Assembly (NCBI GenBank): GCA_942159475.1
Contig: OW804102.1
Location: 23,440,684-23,504,683 of the forward strand
Length of the DNA stretch: 64,000 nt
Origin: Sthenelais limicola
Lineage: Eukaryota > Annelida > Polychaeta > Phyllodocida > Sigalionidae
Direction: 5' to 3'
This document shows, piece by piece, positions 30,747 to 42,923 of this stretch. The notes under the pieces are model-generated. The model was not told where the DNA came from. It saw only the letters and a list, made by a program, of their open reading frames with translations, and ran no database searches. Numbering within the stretch: the stretch's first letter is position 1; every line of letters starts with the position of its first letter. A program made the translations under genes and the position numbers.

Positions 30747-31839
30747 GTGATGTGTCATAGGAAAATGAGTCCCAAGTCGCATAAAAAGGATTCTGAGATA
30801 TCACATTTGAAAAGCTGAGATCAAGCCGATTTCAGTGATAGTAAACCGTAGGACATCTAAGTATTTCTATATCTTAAGTTTGACATTTTTAGTAAAATGT
30901 AAAAGTAATGGGGGTGGTGCATAATATTAAAAATATAGAATCGTATGATTCGTAAATTCGTAAGCACTTGGTAATTCGCTTGTAACACAAAACGTGGTGC
31001 ATATGATACGATTACGAAATTCGTATATCATATGTTTTTGCCTAGAACTTGGTAGTTACAAAGTGTAAGGGATAACAATACAGGCTTACAAGGAAGTTGT
31101 AACCGGGTACAGAGTGCTTGTAGTTACTAATCCTGCGATTCCAAAATAAAAATCGTAGATCAGTGTGCAGAAATATGTCATTGATCTACGTGTAGGGATT
31201 GGAATTTTAGAACATTGTAATCGCAACTACAACTTCAACCAGTCAGGGTAACATCAGACCCAGCATAGTAAAATTGGTTCATATCCAAAAAGAGGCTTAA
31301 GCCCCATTAATACTTTTACAAGAACTGTTTTGCAACAGATTATAAGTACGAGCCCTTTGGTAAAGCAGTTGTAAATCCTTTACAAGCTCTTGTGATGACC
31401 CCCCTCACCATCACTACTACAAGTGCTTGCAAAAGAATTAAGTATTTACGATTTGGTAGATGTAACCTTCGGCACTACGTTATAGCTTGCAAGCATGCTA
31501 TCAAGGGGTTACAAATCATATATTTATTGTAATCGTAGGATTAGTAACTACAAGCAAATTACGAAATTGCAAGCCCTGAAATTTAGTTGCGATTATACAC
31601 CACCCCCATTCTCTGGAAAGACATTTGCTAGTAGAACAGCTAAATTTACTCTACGATGACCTTAGAAATGCATAGATATATTTAATACACTGTCCTGGAA
31701 TTTAGTACATATACTCATGGTACAAAAAGGATTAAGCACCCTAAAAATAAAAACATTCCCACAAATACACCTTGTGAATAAAACACTTTGAAAAATAGCA
31801 ATTTTGCGACTTGTGACTCATTTCCCTGTATCACATTAC
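30747..31839 (-). mobile_element. MITE family B interrupted by element C
   Basis: Left end GTGATGTGTCATAGGAAAAT at 30747, right end TTTCCCTGTATCACATTAC at 31839. B sequence stops at about 30907 and resumes at about 31613 (TCTGGAAAGACATTTGCTAG), with a complete inverted-repeat element between. Without it the copy would be about 390 bp. Confidence 0.85.
30908..31612. mobile_element. Inverted-repeat element C nested in B
   Basis: About 705 bp. Termini AATGGGGGTGGTGCATAAT and ATTATACACCACCCCCATT pair over 19 bp with one mismatch. A second inverted pair lies inside: TAGTTACTAATCCTGCGATT near 31120 and its near-complement near 31531. No ORF of note and no clear target duplication. The only copy in the window. 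Confidence 0.82.
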
Positions 31840-31879
31840 ATTTAGGGGAAGTAACTGATAGTGTATAGCTACCATCTGT

Positions 31880-32114
31880 GGGTCAGATTTTCAGAAAATG
31901 TACAATTCAACTTCACCAATCGTCTCAAATAACCCAAATTTCAGACGAAAATAAAGTTCAAAATACAGTTCAACCTAGCCAAACAGATTGCCAGAATCAA
32001 CGCAATGCTAAATATTCTCGAATTTACCTAGTATTGACCAAATTGCAGCCTAATTAAGCAGAATTTACTAAATGTGTACAGCTGCCGATTGTACATTTTC
32101 TGAAAATCTGACCC
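31880..32114 (+). mobile_element. MITE family A, full length (A12)
   Basis: 235 bp, GGGTCAGATTTTCAGAAAAT to its complement, flanked by a perfect 4-bp duplication CTGT (31876-31879, 32115-32118). This copy shows clearly where the element ends. Confidence 0.9.
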
Positions 32115-32118
32115 CTGT

Positions 32119-33060
32119 ACGTTTACTGACGCCATAACTCATAATCCACGTATTGTAGTGCAGTAAAGCATGTAACAATAGGCTGGCGATCACACATGTG
32201 TACCTATGTACAGGTATTATATATTGAGGCACTTCAGGCACTTATTCCCAGAGATAAGGCCGCTTGCCATGGCCGATAAAGAATGGGCTGAACGCATAAA
32301 TTGGACCCGTTGACGTGCTGGTTACGTCATCATTTAGTGGGTAGATGGGGGCTCAAGTTTATCTACGTCATCCTTATGGAGTAACTCCCCTACATTTAGA
32401 ACCTTCTCAGGGTTTCTGACGCTGTACCAAATATACTTAATTATTTCTCATATTTCCTTTTTCCCAAGAAATTTATGTGATTTGTATAAAAAATAGTTTT
32501 TATTCAGAACTGAAATTTAAATATATCGAAACCAAATACTTTGATAGTTGAGAGTTTGGTGTTGTGCAATAAATAATTATATCTTAGGGATCATGACAAC
32601 TCCAGGACAGTGTCGTTTAAAATTCGACGAAATTCGACGAAATATTACCTACGTTTTGTGTCGTTCTTAACAAACCAATTTAAACCTCATTTGACTAAAC
32701 CTAGGAATGGTTTTCGCTCATTCGACATATATTTCGGACGCATTACTATTACGACTTCTCTTGTATTTATATATAAACATATACAGGCAGCATAATATTG
32801 ATCGATTCATTTCTATAGGTCATAATAATTACAAGGGTAATTTGGAATGCAGAGAATGCTGAGAATGCAACTTTAATAACACAAACCCTTCAGGAAGCTT
32901 CATTTCAACCATCAAGATCGAGGGACTAATTAGGTAGGGCAATTAACCCACAGCAATTCTAAATCAATATCCTTATACACTAAACCATACCAGCACAACT
33001 AATATGACTGATATCGGTGTCATTTAGCCTCTTACTCTACCCTTTCACTCACAGTAGAAA
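32119..33060. other. Unassigned DNA
   Basis: Holds the CRE-like cluster. 32846-32880 (GCTGAGAATGCAACTTTAAT) is an E-like terminus. Nothing else recognised. Confidence 0.45.
32310..32372. promoter_or_regulatory. Cluster of CRE-like sites
   Basis: TGACGTG (32311), TTACGTCAT (32322) and TACGTCA (32364) within about 60 bp. ATF/CREB-type half or full sites. No neighbouring gene recognised. Confidence 0.35.
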
Positions 33061-33302
33061 GGTCAGATCTCCAGACAATGTACAATAGGCAGCTCTACAC
33101 ACTTATATTATATTAGTAAATCTGCCAAATTAGACTGGAATTTGGTCAATGGTAGGTATGTCCAAGTATATTTGGTATCGCGTTGATTCAAACAATCTGT
33201 CTGGTTATGCTCAACTTAATTTTGAACTTCTTTCTAGTCTTAAATATTGTTTATTTGAGAGGATTGGAAGAGGTCAATTGTGCATTTTCTGGCGACTTCA
33301 CC
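33061..33302 (-). mobile_element. MITE family A (A13)
   Basis: GGTCAGATCTCCAGACAATG at the left, TTTTCTGGCGACTTCACC at the right, interior AGTATATTTGGTATCGCG. The two termini are of different types (GTCAGATC versus GTGAAGTC). Confidence 0.8.
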
Positions 33303-33497
33303 AAGAAGATCAGTGGGGGATTATATGAGGGGTAGATGTGTGGATTAACTGTCAGATACAGTTAGCAGCATATATTGCCTGGGGTGGATTTACACTAATC
33401 TGGCTTTATAGTATTGGGTCTGCCTCCTGTCGTTTACTACAACCCCATCTGGTGATTTCAGACGATACCAGATGATGAAAGAATTGTTTTATATAAT

Positions 33498-33837
33498 GGG
33501 TCTGTTCGTCAGAAAAGGGACAATCCGTATCTTTACACTTTTTGGAGGTTATTAATAAATTGGTCTACCTACGGTGTTTATGACCCGTGGACAGTTCGAG
33601 GCAGTGATAATACGAAACAGCACTATGTATACATTGAATTGTTGTCAATTAGGCTGTCATTATGAAGATATTTTTATAAAGGTAATCAAATGTAGTTATT
33701 TGGTATTGGTTTGATTAAACCGATCGGTTCGCTTATTAATCTTGAACTGAATATGGATTCTCAATTTTGTCTTAAATTTGGATTAATTACGAATATTGGT
33801 ATCGACGACATATATACATTTTCTGAGGACCTGACCC
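33498..33837 (-). mobile_element. MITE family A, diverged and enlarged (A14)
   Basis: GGGTCTGTTCGTCAGAAAAG to TTCTGAGGACCTGACCC, 340 bp, about 100 bp longer than typical. Core TTATTTGGTATTGGTTTGAT is recognisable. Confidence 0.7.
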
Positions 33838-33894
33838 ATGTATTGAAGCACTGCTATAGTGTTGTCAACTAATTGCAAGCTGCTAAAGGTATAT

Positions 33895-34128
33895 GGGTGT
33901 AATCGTCAGAAAATGTACAATTAGCCTTCATCAATCCTCTCGAATACACCAAATTTAAGACAAAAATGAGGTTCAAAATTCAGTTCAACACAACCAAACG
34001 GATGGTTTAATCAAGGCAATATCAAATATATTCAGATGCACCTAGTTTTGGCCATTTTTCAGCAGAATCTAGCAGAATTTCGTAATTGTGTAAATCTGCC
34101 GATTGCACATTTTTTAAAGATCTGACCC
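33895..34128 (+). mobile_element. MITE family A (A15)
   Basis: GGGTGTAATCGTCAGAAAAT to AAAGATCTGACCC. Flanks ATAT / ATAA. Only 57 bp from the preceding diverged copy and in the opposite orientation. Confidence 0.8.
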
Positions 34129-34948
34129 ATAATCCTCTTTTCATCTCAGCCTTCAACAATTATGTACGTCAACTCAATTTGTCAATTGCATTCCTCCACA
34201 TGCATCCTGCCTCCATGAACATGAAACGACACGAGTTCTAATCTAAATGATAGTCATGTGAGAGCACCAGGAGTAAAACAAGTGCAGCATTGCAAGGGTT
34301 CCCCATTGCAGCAGTTCTGGATACAAGTATCTTTTAGAAAGTTGGGTATTAGCATGACTATTGTGCGCCCACATAAACATAGCAAAGGTTCCTAAACAAA
34401 ACGTCTCCAAGTACTTATCACTTAATTGTGTCCCCAAAATCAAAGAAACTCCTGTACGATTGTGACTCAGCGATATACTCCTAATTAGATGGAATGCACC
34501 GAGTTGTTGTTCCTGACTAACATATCAGACACACAAGGAGTATAAATGTACGTATCATAGAGAGTACCTTTTCACTTGTAGTGTGTGTGACACCCTATAT
34601 CAGAACAGCCACAAGTTGTATTCCATGTTTATACCACAGCTGCCCATGGTTGAATGGTGGAATTACCTTGTTCTGTCCCAACCTAGTTTAGATGCATCTG
34701 GAAGATTAACAAACGCTTCTCTGCCTCTGTGAGGCATGTCAGTCTTCAGCAATCCAGATGTATTTTCTCTAAATAAAATGCAAAGTGTGAATCATCTATA
34801 GTAGCAGTATTGGTAACAAGCTATGTTGTAATATAATTGTAAATAGAACTTCATCAATACCTCTTGTGAGCATTCCTACCACCATGTCAGGTCATGAGTA
34901 AACTGTGTAGGTGGCAACTTCAACCACCCTCAGCAGAGCATGTTGCCT
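34129..34948. other. Unassigned DNA
   Basis: No repeat family, gene signature or structure recognised. Confidence 0.5.
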
Positions 34949-35294
34949 ATAGGGGATTTGCATGTGCAACTGCACATGTCTATTACAGTGCATCCTGGGA
35001 TGGATTCAGTTCAAATCTGACATACAAATATTTGGTTATTATTGAAAATTGCAAGAATTTTTCACCAATATCATAGCTTGTATATTAAATGATCTATGAA
35101 AACCAAATGTATGATGGGAAAGATGGTGATGTGTTACGGAAACACGTATAACACATGGTTATTGACATTAGAACACGGATAAACATGCATGTATGCTGAA
35201 TATTGCATGTTTTCCTTAGATTTTAGACTGTACCATTAGTTCCATTATTTCATGCGAATCAAGATTCGAAATGGCGGCTATGCGAATCCCCTAT
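34949..35294 (+). mobile_element. MITE family D, full length
   Basis: 346 bp, ATAGGGGATTTGCATGTGC to GCGAATCCCCTAT. Interior complete. Flanks CCT / TAT; a TA duplication is possible. Confidence 0.87.
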
Positions 35295-35601
35295 TATGCA
35301 AGCTGGGAAGCCTTGCAACGCTAGGAACACTTGCGATGCTATACCAGGCGGAGGAAACGTCGGGGGTAAATGTCGAGGGTTGTTAAGCTTTAAGCAGGGG
35401 CCAGGCTTATCTGTGTGTGTGCAGGGTAAGGTGGTTTACTGCATCCTTGTATAGCTCAGGCCCTGACCAACATACAGGCACTTACACACCAATAATCTGT
35501 AGAACACCGACCACAGGGCACCGAACTACAATTAGTAGGGTTCCTCATGCCTTGAATCAGAGGGTGGGGCAGAGAGAGAAAGGTCTCAATCGAATATGTA
35601 A

Positions 35602-35725
35602 AACCCTGCCCACACACAGCCGATTTGGCCCCCGATTGCCCCCGATTTAGGTCCTGCGGTGAATCCTATGATTTTATTTCAACTCCTAGTATATGTTTAT
35701 GATATAACACCAACCAGGACTAGGC
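35602..35725. mobile_element. Fold-back element F3, truncated
   Basis: AAACCCTGCCCACACACAGC, CCGATTTAGGTCCTGC, ATCCTATGATTTTATTTC and AACCAGGACTAG: the left arm plus the centre. The right arm is lost where GCATGTGACG begins. Confidence 0.7.
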
Positions 35726-36177
35726 ATGTGACGAGAAACTAGGCAATTTTCAATGTTTTGAGGGCCTTTCGTCAAACAAAGATTATTATACATATTTATT
35801 CCACGATCATATAATTATAACAGTTACATGGAATAGGGTGATGAATTGTACATGGTAGTTCTTCCATTCTGCCCGATTTAAAGAATTTAAAGATCAAAGA
35901 ATCAGGGAATTATTTTATTCAATATGATAAACCAATATATATACGCCTCTTATATTATTGCAATGTTTCACTTCCTTAAACCTTCAGGTTCTAGCAATTC
36001 ATAGAAGACTGCAAACCTCTGCTGAAAGCATGACAAACCTTCAAAGGCAAGGAGTAATCAGGGATATGCTTCATAACGTTTATATGTAGATAGAATTAGC
36101 CTTTAGCAAGATCTTTTCCTTTCGAGTCATGCAGAATATAGGGCGGTTTTCATTGAACCCATCTGTACTATATGCAT

Positions 36178-36453
36178 GATGTGTTCCTGGAAAATGAGTC
36201 ACAAGCTGCAAAATTGATATTTTTCAATGCGTTTTATTCTCAACATTTCTTTGTAGGAATGTTCTTATGTTCGGGGTGTGTACTGTTGAAGGCCGTATGA
36301 ACGCACTTACACAATTTCAAGGCTATGTATTACATATATCCTTGCATTTATAAGTTATCATTGGAATGGGCTTGATCTCAGTTTTTCGAATATGACGGTA
36401 TCTCAAAATTCATTTTCTTGCGACGTGTTACTCATTTTTCTGGGATACGTCAC
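36178..36453 (+). mobile_element. MITE family B
   Basis: GATGTGTTCCTGGAAAATGA to TTTTTCTGGGATACGTCAC. Left TGAGTCAC intact; the right one is mutated to GTTACTCA. Confidence 0.8.
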
Positions 36454-36766
36454 GTATGGACTCATCAGCTGCGTTCAGAAGTAGGAGGTCTCGTAATTTT
36501 TTTATTTTTTTAAAAATAGATTTCATTGATCAAAATGATCATATAATTATGATGGTATAAATGCGAAATAAATCAGATTCATGTTGATGTATATGAAGAT
36601 GCTGATATGAAACTAAGGCAGTGACTGTCTCAACGCCCTGGCAATGGGTTCCAAGGCTAACACCTAACAACAAACACAATGAACCACCAACAGCCTGGAC
36701 GCAAGTGGCTTGACACTGTCGTGGTCTCTTTTCTTTGTATATGAGATGATCTATATGTTATGGCCT

Positions 36767-37005
36767 TATGCGTCAGGTCGCCTTGATTTGCACAATTGGC
36801 AGCTCTAAACATTTAGTCAATTCTGCTAAATTAGGCTGGAAAAATGATAAATACGGGGTATAAACTGAGTGTATTTAGTATTGCCTTGATTCAAGACATA
36901 TATTTGTTGATCTTGAGCTGTATTTGAACCTCATTTTTGTCTAAAATTGGGGTTATTTCAGAGGATCGCTGAAGGCGAATTGGACATTTTCTGACAACTT
37001 CACCC
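36767..37005 (-). mobile_element. MITE family A (A16)
   Basis: GCGTCAGGTCGCC... and CATTTTCTGACAACTTCACC. Interior AAATTAGGCTGGAAAAATGA and TTTAGTATTGCCTTGATTC. Confidence 0.75.
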
Positions 37006-38320
37006 ATAGGGTCATCTGCATGGAACCCGATAAGAGTGGTACAACCCATGAATGTGTTGTATGCTATTTGTCAGGATGTCTCAGTCTCATCTGTTAACGT
37101 TGGCCTTCCATGTGCACAGTGTACTATTACTATCAAGGTTAGAGGAAACATGCTAATGGATGTTGCACCCACTCTATTCAAATATTAGCCATATACTTGT
37201 CTGCTTGTCATGAACCCAGAATGAACCCAGAGCTGCATAACCAACATATATACATCTCCAAGTCTTTTGTTTTATAAATGTCTAGACCAGTTCTGTGGCA
37301 TCAAATAAAAGATTTTCTTATCTTATCTTATCTTATCTAGAAATGATTCTGTGGGTTTGACACACATTGATGAATCATTGGGTCGAAATCAAACTCCCGA
37401 TTATTAAATTGATGAGTTATTCATTATAAGTGTATTTCGCCTTGACTAATGGCAAGGAAGGATTCAATCACCTACTCTCAAAATAGCAAATTAATGTCAA
37501 ATATAATAATTATTAAATAGTAATTATACTGAAAGTGGTGCATTCACTACAACAACTCTGTCAAACTAAAGGTTTAGGTATTCACCAATAGAAGAGAAAA
37601 TTGGATATAACCGGATAAAAGGAGGTTTATAACAAATTTTTAGGACATTCTTTGATTTTTATTTCTGGTTATAGCTTACAGTGTCCCTGTCCCGGGGGTT
37701 TGCAAATGGCCCAGCTATTTAGCAAACCAAATACAAGAAATTGCACAGTTTGTGGTTTAATGATACTTTCTTAAGAGTCACTAGATAAGTAATATACAGT
37801 GTTATTCGAATGTTCGGTTCAAACGGTGTGTTCATAAAATTCATAATACTACTATACCAGAGTGTTGAGGTAGTCAAACCACAGTCAGAAACTATAAACA
37901 CATCATATAGAATTGATTTAAAGTCGGTAAATTAGGAAAATGTCACTACCAGTGAGACACAATACAATTCAAGCTACCTACTGATATCAGTGAGAACCGG
38001 AATCTATGTTGTGAACCATGAAATAGAAGAACTGGTGGGACTGAATGGAAATAACAATATTGCGTTCCCACTGCTCAGAAATCAACACCAAATCAGTGGC
38101 TAATGCAACCCCTCTATAGCATGTTGCAAGGGAGACATCTTCAAAGTCAGCGAGTAATTATGAGAATATGAGAAATGCATTAGGCGGGGTAATGTCCTCC
38201 TTCCTCTGACTTGTCAGACTCTCAGCACCTGCTGTGCAATTATGCAGACCACACCTCAGGCGGCATCAGATCATAGCATTTTGACCTGAGTGAATTATTC
38301 ACATTTTATTTGCTAGCTTA
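37006..38320. other. Mostly unique DNA
   Basis: Besides the (CTTAT)n tail, 38095-38320 is unique and less AT-rich (CAATTATGCAGACCACACC), a candidate conserved non-coding block. No ORF of interest. Confidence 0.4.
37262..37340 (+). mobile_element. Retroelement 3' tail with (CTTAT)n
   Basis: AATAAA at 37304-37309 is followed within about 8 bases by tandem CTTAT units. AATAAA plus a simple-repeat tail is characteristic of LINE/SINE 3' ends. No coding remnant is recognised upstream. Confidence 0.4.
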
Positions 38321-38440
38321 GGGATCTTATCAGTCTAGGCCCAACAATCAGAGAGTCCTTTTAAACAGTGAGACAGCCTCTCACTTCAAACTGCAAAGTG
38401 CCATTATAATTCCATTAATACAGCTACATTTCATTATAAA
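38321..38440 (-). mobile_element. MITE family H (H4), truncated
   Basis: CAGTCTAGGCCCAACAATC, AGAGAGTCCTTTTAAACAGT and CAAAGTGCCATTATAATTCC. The far half is missing. Confidence 0.62.
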
Positions 38441-39384
38441 CCAATTATTATGAATTCTCAATAAAGCAGGAAGTATTTTTTTTTATTTACAAAACAGCTA
38501 CATTCTGTGATCTATTCTGATTAAATGCTGTATTCAGGCTTTTCTGACTAACATGTAAAAAAGGTCTGTCAGACATAATCTACATTTTCTATCTTCGATG
38601 CTCTCTATGTACTGATACATAGTTCATATGAGGTACGGAAAATAAGTGACGAATAATGCAGGTCCACAGAGAAAGTACAGAACAACAATATCAATCATCA
38701 AGCAGAGTTCATAGAACAATCAAATGATAATATACTGTCCCACCACCTAACAGGCTTCATTTCCCAAACCATTTCAATTTAAATATGAAAGTATTTCTGT
38801 CTTGTTCTAATCTTAGATCTTGAAGTAGGGTGTTTCCTTATGCTGTGCTCTTGCAAAATGATTTGGCATTTCTTTTCTAGGAACTATGAAAACAAACGTA
38901 AACGCAATGTTTATGGATACATATCAACATATCTTTAGGTTTTTATATACATATATAGCAATCTGCAGACTATTTAAACGGTCGTTGACCTTTTCAACGA
39001 ATGGTTAGAATCACAGATCATCCCAAACACCCCCGAAAAGATGTTTTTAAAAAGTAGAACGTTCTACTAATCAGTCTAGGAATCCACCTGTCTGAACTCA
39101 CCTAAAATTACATTTAGTTTTTAGCAGCCCAGTTTACAAGTGTGGCCGGGCGGCCCTGGGGTGGGACCAGTGGGAGGCTTTTTCTGCTTGTTTGCCTGTC
39201 ACTGTCAGTCTCGTTTAGACCTAACTCTCAAGAGACCTTGCAGTGTGAAGAAAAAAGTCGTCTGCTGACGATTTTACCTTTTTTCATCGTTCAAAATGTC
39301 AGATATCGTTTAGCCTTCCACTTTTTTCTTTTTCAGGAGGTGGGACGAATTTCGATGGGCTTTGGAGAGGGTTAAAAGGATATA
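38441..39384. other. Unassigned DNA
   Basis: GC-rich patch at 39140-39175 (GTGGCCGGGCGGCCCTGGGG). No gene family recognised in the short frame there. Confidence 0.45.
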
Positions 39385-39562
39385 CAGTTGGACCTCACGT
39401 AAAGACCCCCTCATAATGGAGACCATCCCCCTATTAAGACCAGTTTTCCCAGTCCCGAATTATTCCCTGTTATAAGATTTAGGGCCCTCTACAGAGACCA
39501 CCTCGCTATAATCCCAAAACTCAATCAGTCCCAAGGGTGTACTTAATAGAGAGGTTCCACTG
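39385..39562. mobile_element. pogo/Tigger-like MITE (CAGT...ACTG)
   Basis: CAGTTGGACCTCACGTAAAG and TTAATAGAGAGGTTCCACTG are imperfect inverted repeats beginning CAGT. TA precedes the left end. CAGT termini of the GGAACCTCT type are familiar from pogo-like Tc1/mariner elements. Confidence 0.6.
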
Positions 39563-39871
39563 CATTTGAGTATGCTTTAGATACGCTGAGAATGCTGTTA
39601 AATTATGACATGAACATAGGTAATGCATTTGATGTACATAGTGAAATTTATTGCTAGGAAACCGATTAGCGATCTGAGGATTTGGGCCTAGACTGTCTGC
39701 TAGCTTTAACCCTAGCTGCACCAGGACCTGTTGCATAAAAACTCCGTACTTAATGTTTTCCGTCCTTAGCTACCGGTCCTTGATACATGGCTGGTGAGGA
39801 ACCTTTAAGCAAATAATCTGCTATACGGACACTAAAAATAAGACTAATCTGTTGTTCACTTAATAATATAC

Positions 39872-42405
39872 GACGACTAGGAATAGGCTAGCTGACTACT
39901 GGGAAAGACTAGTGACACCGGGAGAGACTGGGTTCAAATTGTGCAGCTTTTGCCGGTGGGCTCTGCGGGCATGAAACACGGTCCGGAACACCCATGGGGC
40001 TGCACAGGAGGTTAAGTTGTGGAATGCAGTCCAGAAATGGATGTGAGACAGCATAGGAGACAAGCCTGGACACACACCATAGCGCTTATAGCCTATACCA
40101 CAACTTCAAAAGAACGGCATTGCCTTGGAGGATAACATCTGGAATGGCCATGACTGTAGGTGGAAGGGGGTTCACTTACGGCGTGGCCCCTGCAAACCTG
40201 CAGTCGCTAAGTGGAGCCTGATCAGCTCTGCTGGGGCACCTCTTGAAGAACACCAGGTACAGTCTAAGCCCCGAAACCTGGCAAGAGGAAGACTGCTGAT
40301 GAAGCAGACAAGGCAACGAGAAGCATGCACAGCATGTATTAGAACAACCGAACCTGCTACGGCTGACTGTTGGGAAAGGCTGACTGACGACTAGGAATAG
40401 GCTAGCTGACTACTGGGAAAGACTAGTGACACCGGGAGAGACTGGGTTCAAATTGTGCAGCTTTTGCCGGTGGGCTCTGCGGGCATGAAACACGGTCCGG
40501 AACACCCATGGGGCTGCACAGGAGGTTAAGTTGTGGAATGCAGTCCAGAAATGGATGTGAGACAGCATAGGAGACAAGCCTGGACACACACCATAGCGCT
40601 TATAGCCTATACCACAACTTCAAAAGAACGGCATTGCCTTGGAGGATAACATCTGGAATGGCCATGACTGTAGGTGGAAGGGGGTTCACTTACGGCGCGG
40701 CCCCTGGAAACCTGCAGTCGCTAAGTGGAGCCTGATCAGCTCTGCTGGGGCACCTCTTGAAGAACACCAGGTACAGTCTAAGCCCCGAAACCTGGCAAGA
40801 GGAAGACTGCTGATGAAGCAGACAAGGCAACGAGAAGCATGCACAGCATGTATTAGAACAACCGAACCTGCTACGGCTGACTGTTGGGAAAGGCTGACTG
40901 ACGACTAGGAATAGGCTAGCTGACTACTGGGAAAGACTAGTGACACCGGGAGAGACTGGGTTCAAATTGTGCAGCTTTTGCCGGTGGGCTCTGCGGGCAT
41001 GAAACACGGTCCGGAACACCCATGGGGCTGCACAGGAGGTTAAGTTGTGGAATGCAGTCCAGAAATGGATGTGAGACAGCATAGGAGACAAGCCTGGACA
41101 CACACCATAGCGCTTATAGCCTATACCACAACTTCAAAAGAACGGCATTGCCTTGGAGGATAACATCTGGAATGGCCATGACTGTAGGTGGAAGGGGGTT
41201 CACTTACGGCGCGGCCCCTGGAAACCTGCAGTCGCTAAGTGGAGCCTGATCAGCTCTGCTGGGGCACCTCTTGAAGAACACCAGGTACAGTCTAAGCCCC
41301 GAAACCTGGCAAGAGGAAGACTGCTGATGAAGCAGACAAGGCAACGAGAAGCATGCACAGCATGTATTAGAACAACCGAACCTGCTACGGCTGACTGTTG
41401 GGAAAGGCTGACTGACGACTAGGAATAGGCTAGCTGACTACTGGGAAAGACTAGTGACACCGGGAGAGACTGGGTTCAAATTGTGCAGCTTTTGCCGGTG
41501 GGCTCTGCGGGCATGAAACACGGTCCGGAACACCCATGGGGCTGCACAGGAGGTTAAGTTGTGGAATGCAGTCCAGAAATGGATGTGAGACAGCATAGGA
41601 GACAAGCCTGGACACACACCATAGCGCTTATAGCCTATACCACAACTTCAAAAGAACGGCATTGCCTTGGAGGATAACATCTGGAATGGCCATGACTGTA
41701 GGTGGAAGGGGGTTCACTTACGGCGCGGCCCCTGGAAACCTGCAGTCGCTAAGTGGAGCCTGATCAGCTCTGCTGGGGCACCTCTTGAAGAACACCAGGT
41801 ACAGTCTAAGCCCCGAAACCTGGCAAGAGGAAGACTGCTGATGAAGCAGACAAGGCAACGAGAAGCATGCACAGCATGTATTAGAACAACCGAACCTGCT
41901 ACGGCTGACTGTTGGGAAAGGCTGACTGACGACTAGGAATAGGCTAGCTGACTACTGGGAAAGACTAGTGACACCGGGAGAGACTGGGTTCAAATTGTGC
42001 AGCTTTTGCCGGTGGGCTCTGCGGGCATGAAACACGGTCCGGAACACCCATGGGGCTGCACAGGAGGTTAAGTTGTGGAATGCAGTCCAGAAATGGATGT
42101 GAGACAGCATAGGAGACAAGCCTGGACACACACCATAGCGCTTATAGCCTATACCACAACTTCAAAAGAACGGCATTGCCTTGGAGGATAACATCTGGAA
42201 TGGCCATGACTGTAGGTGGAAGGGGGTTCACTTACGGCGCGGCCCCTGGAAACCTGCAGTCGCTAAGTGGAGCCTGATCAGCTCTGCTGGGGCACCTCTT
42301 GAAGAACACCAGGTACAGTCTAAGCCCCGAAACCTGGCAAGAGGAAGACTGCTGATGAAGCAGACAAGGCAACGAGAAGCATGCACAGCATGTATTAGAA
42401 CAACC
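39872..42405 (+). repeat. 514-bp tandem array, about 4.9 near-identical units
   Basis: Units begin GACGACTAGGAATAGGC at 39872, 40386, 40900, 41414 and 41928; the last stops at 42405. Copies 2-5 read as identical; copy 1 differs at two positions (GGCGTGGCCCCTGCAAAC versus GGCGCGGCCCCTGGAAAC). Each unit repeats an 89-codon frame with no recognised domain. GACTGGGTTCAAATTG is a near match to a Pol III B box, about 35 bp after a weak A-box-like TAGCTGACTACTGG. Confidence 0.95.
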
Positions 42406-42727
42406 ATATATTTTCACCTTTTGGGGGAAAGGAATCGACGTTCTGCAAACAATGCAAGTCTTCCAGGGGGTCTTAAAGCTGCACAGACGGAGTGTAGACA
42501 TTAATAGGGCTTGTTACTTGTCAATCTAGTGTATTATGTAGACGTTTTACATCAAAAAGTAGCATGTGGATTATAAGGTGGAGGTTTTGGGACCCATTTG
42601 GTTTTGACATCCTTATATCCTGCTTAATTTCCATTTGTACTGTAGATATCTTTAACCTAAGCAAGGAGAACCAGCATAACGAGGAACATTTCAAGTCAGA
42701 ATATATTATGAAACAGGCCCCAGCACC

Positions 42728-42918
42728 CACTGACCTTCGTCAATTCTCCCAAATAATCAATATTAAAACTAAAAAGAGGTTCATAATTAAGTTGAGTTTG
42801 AATCAACGCAATACAAAATACTTAGACATACCTAGCATTGGCCAACTTTCAGCCTAATTTAGCAGAATTTACTAAATGTGTAGAACTGCCGATTGTACAT
42901 TGCCTGGAGATCTGACCT
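42728..42918 (+). mobile_element. MITE family A, left-truncated (A17)
   Basis: Starts within the left arm (CTGACCTTCGTCAATTCTC) and ends GAGATCTGACCT. Separated from the next copy by only a few bases (ATAT). Confidence 0.7.
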
Positions 42919-42923
42919 ATATG

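Noticed and set aside
29785..30750. Long open frames (up to 248 codons) across the 72/73-bp satellite
   Set aside because: The frames exist because the unit length is near a multiple of 3. Three overlapping frames all stay open and the sequence is a simple tandem repeat with no domain.
40386..40470. tRNA gene in the 514-bp unit
   Set aside because: The B-box-like word lacks the final C of the consensus, the A box is weak, and I could not fold a cloverleaf.
40125..42504. Five identical 89-codon frames as a tandem gene family
   Set aside because: The identity is due to the 514-bp unit; the unit length is not a multiple of 3 and no domain or start context supports translation. Kept only as a question in the findings.
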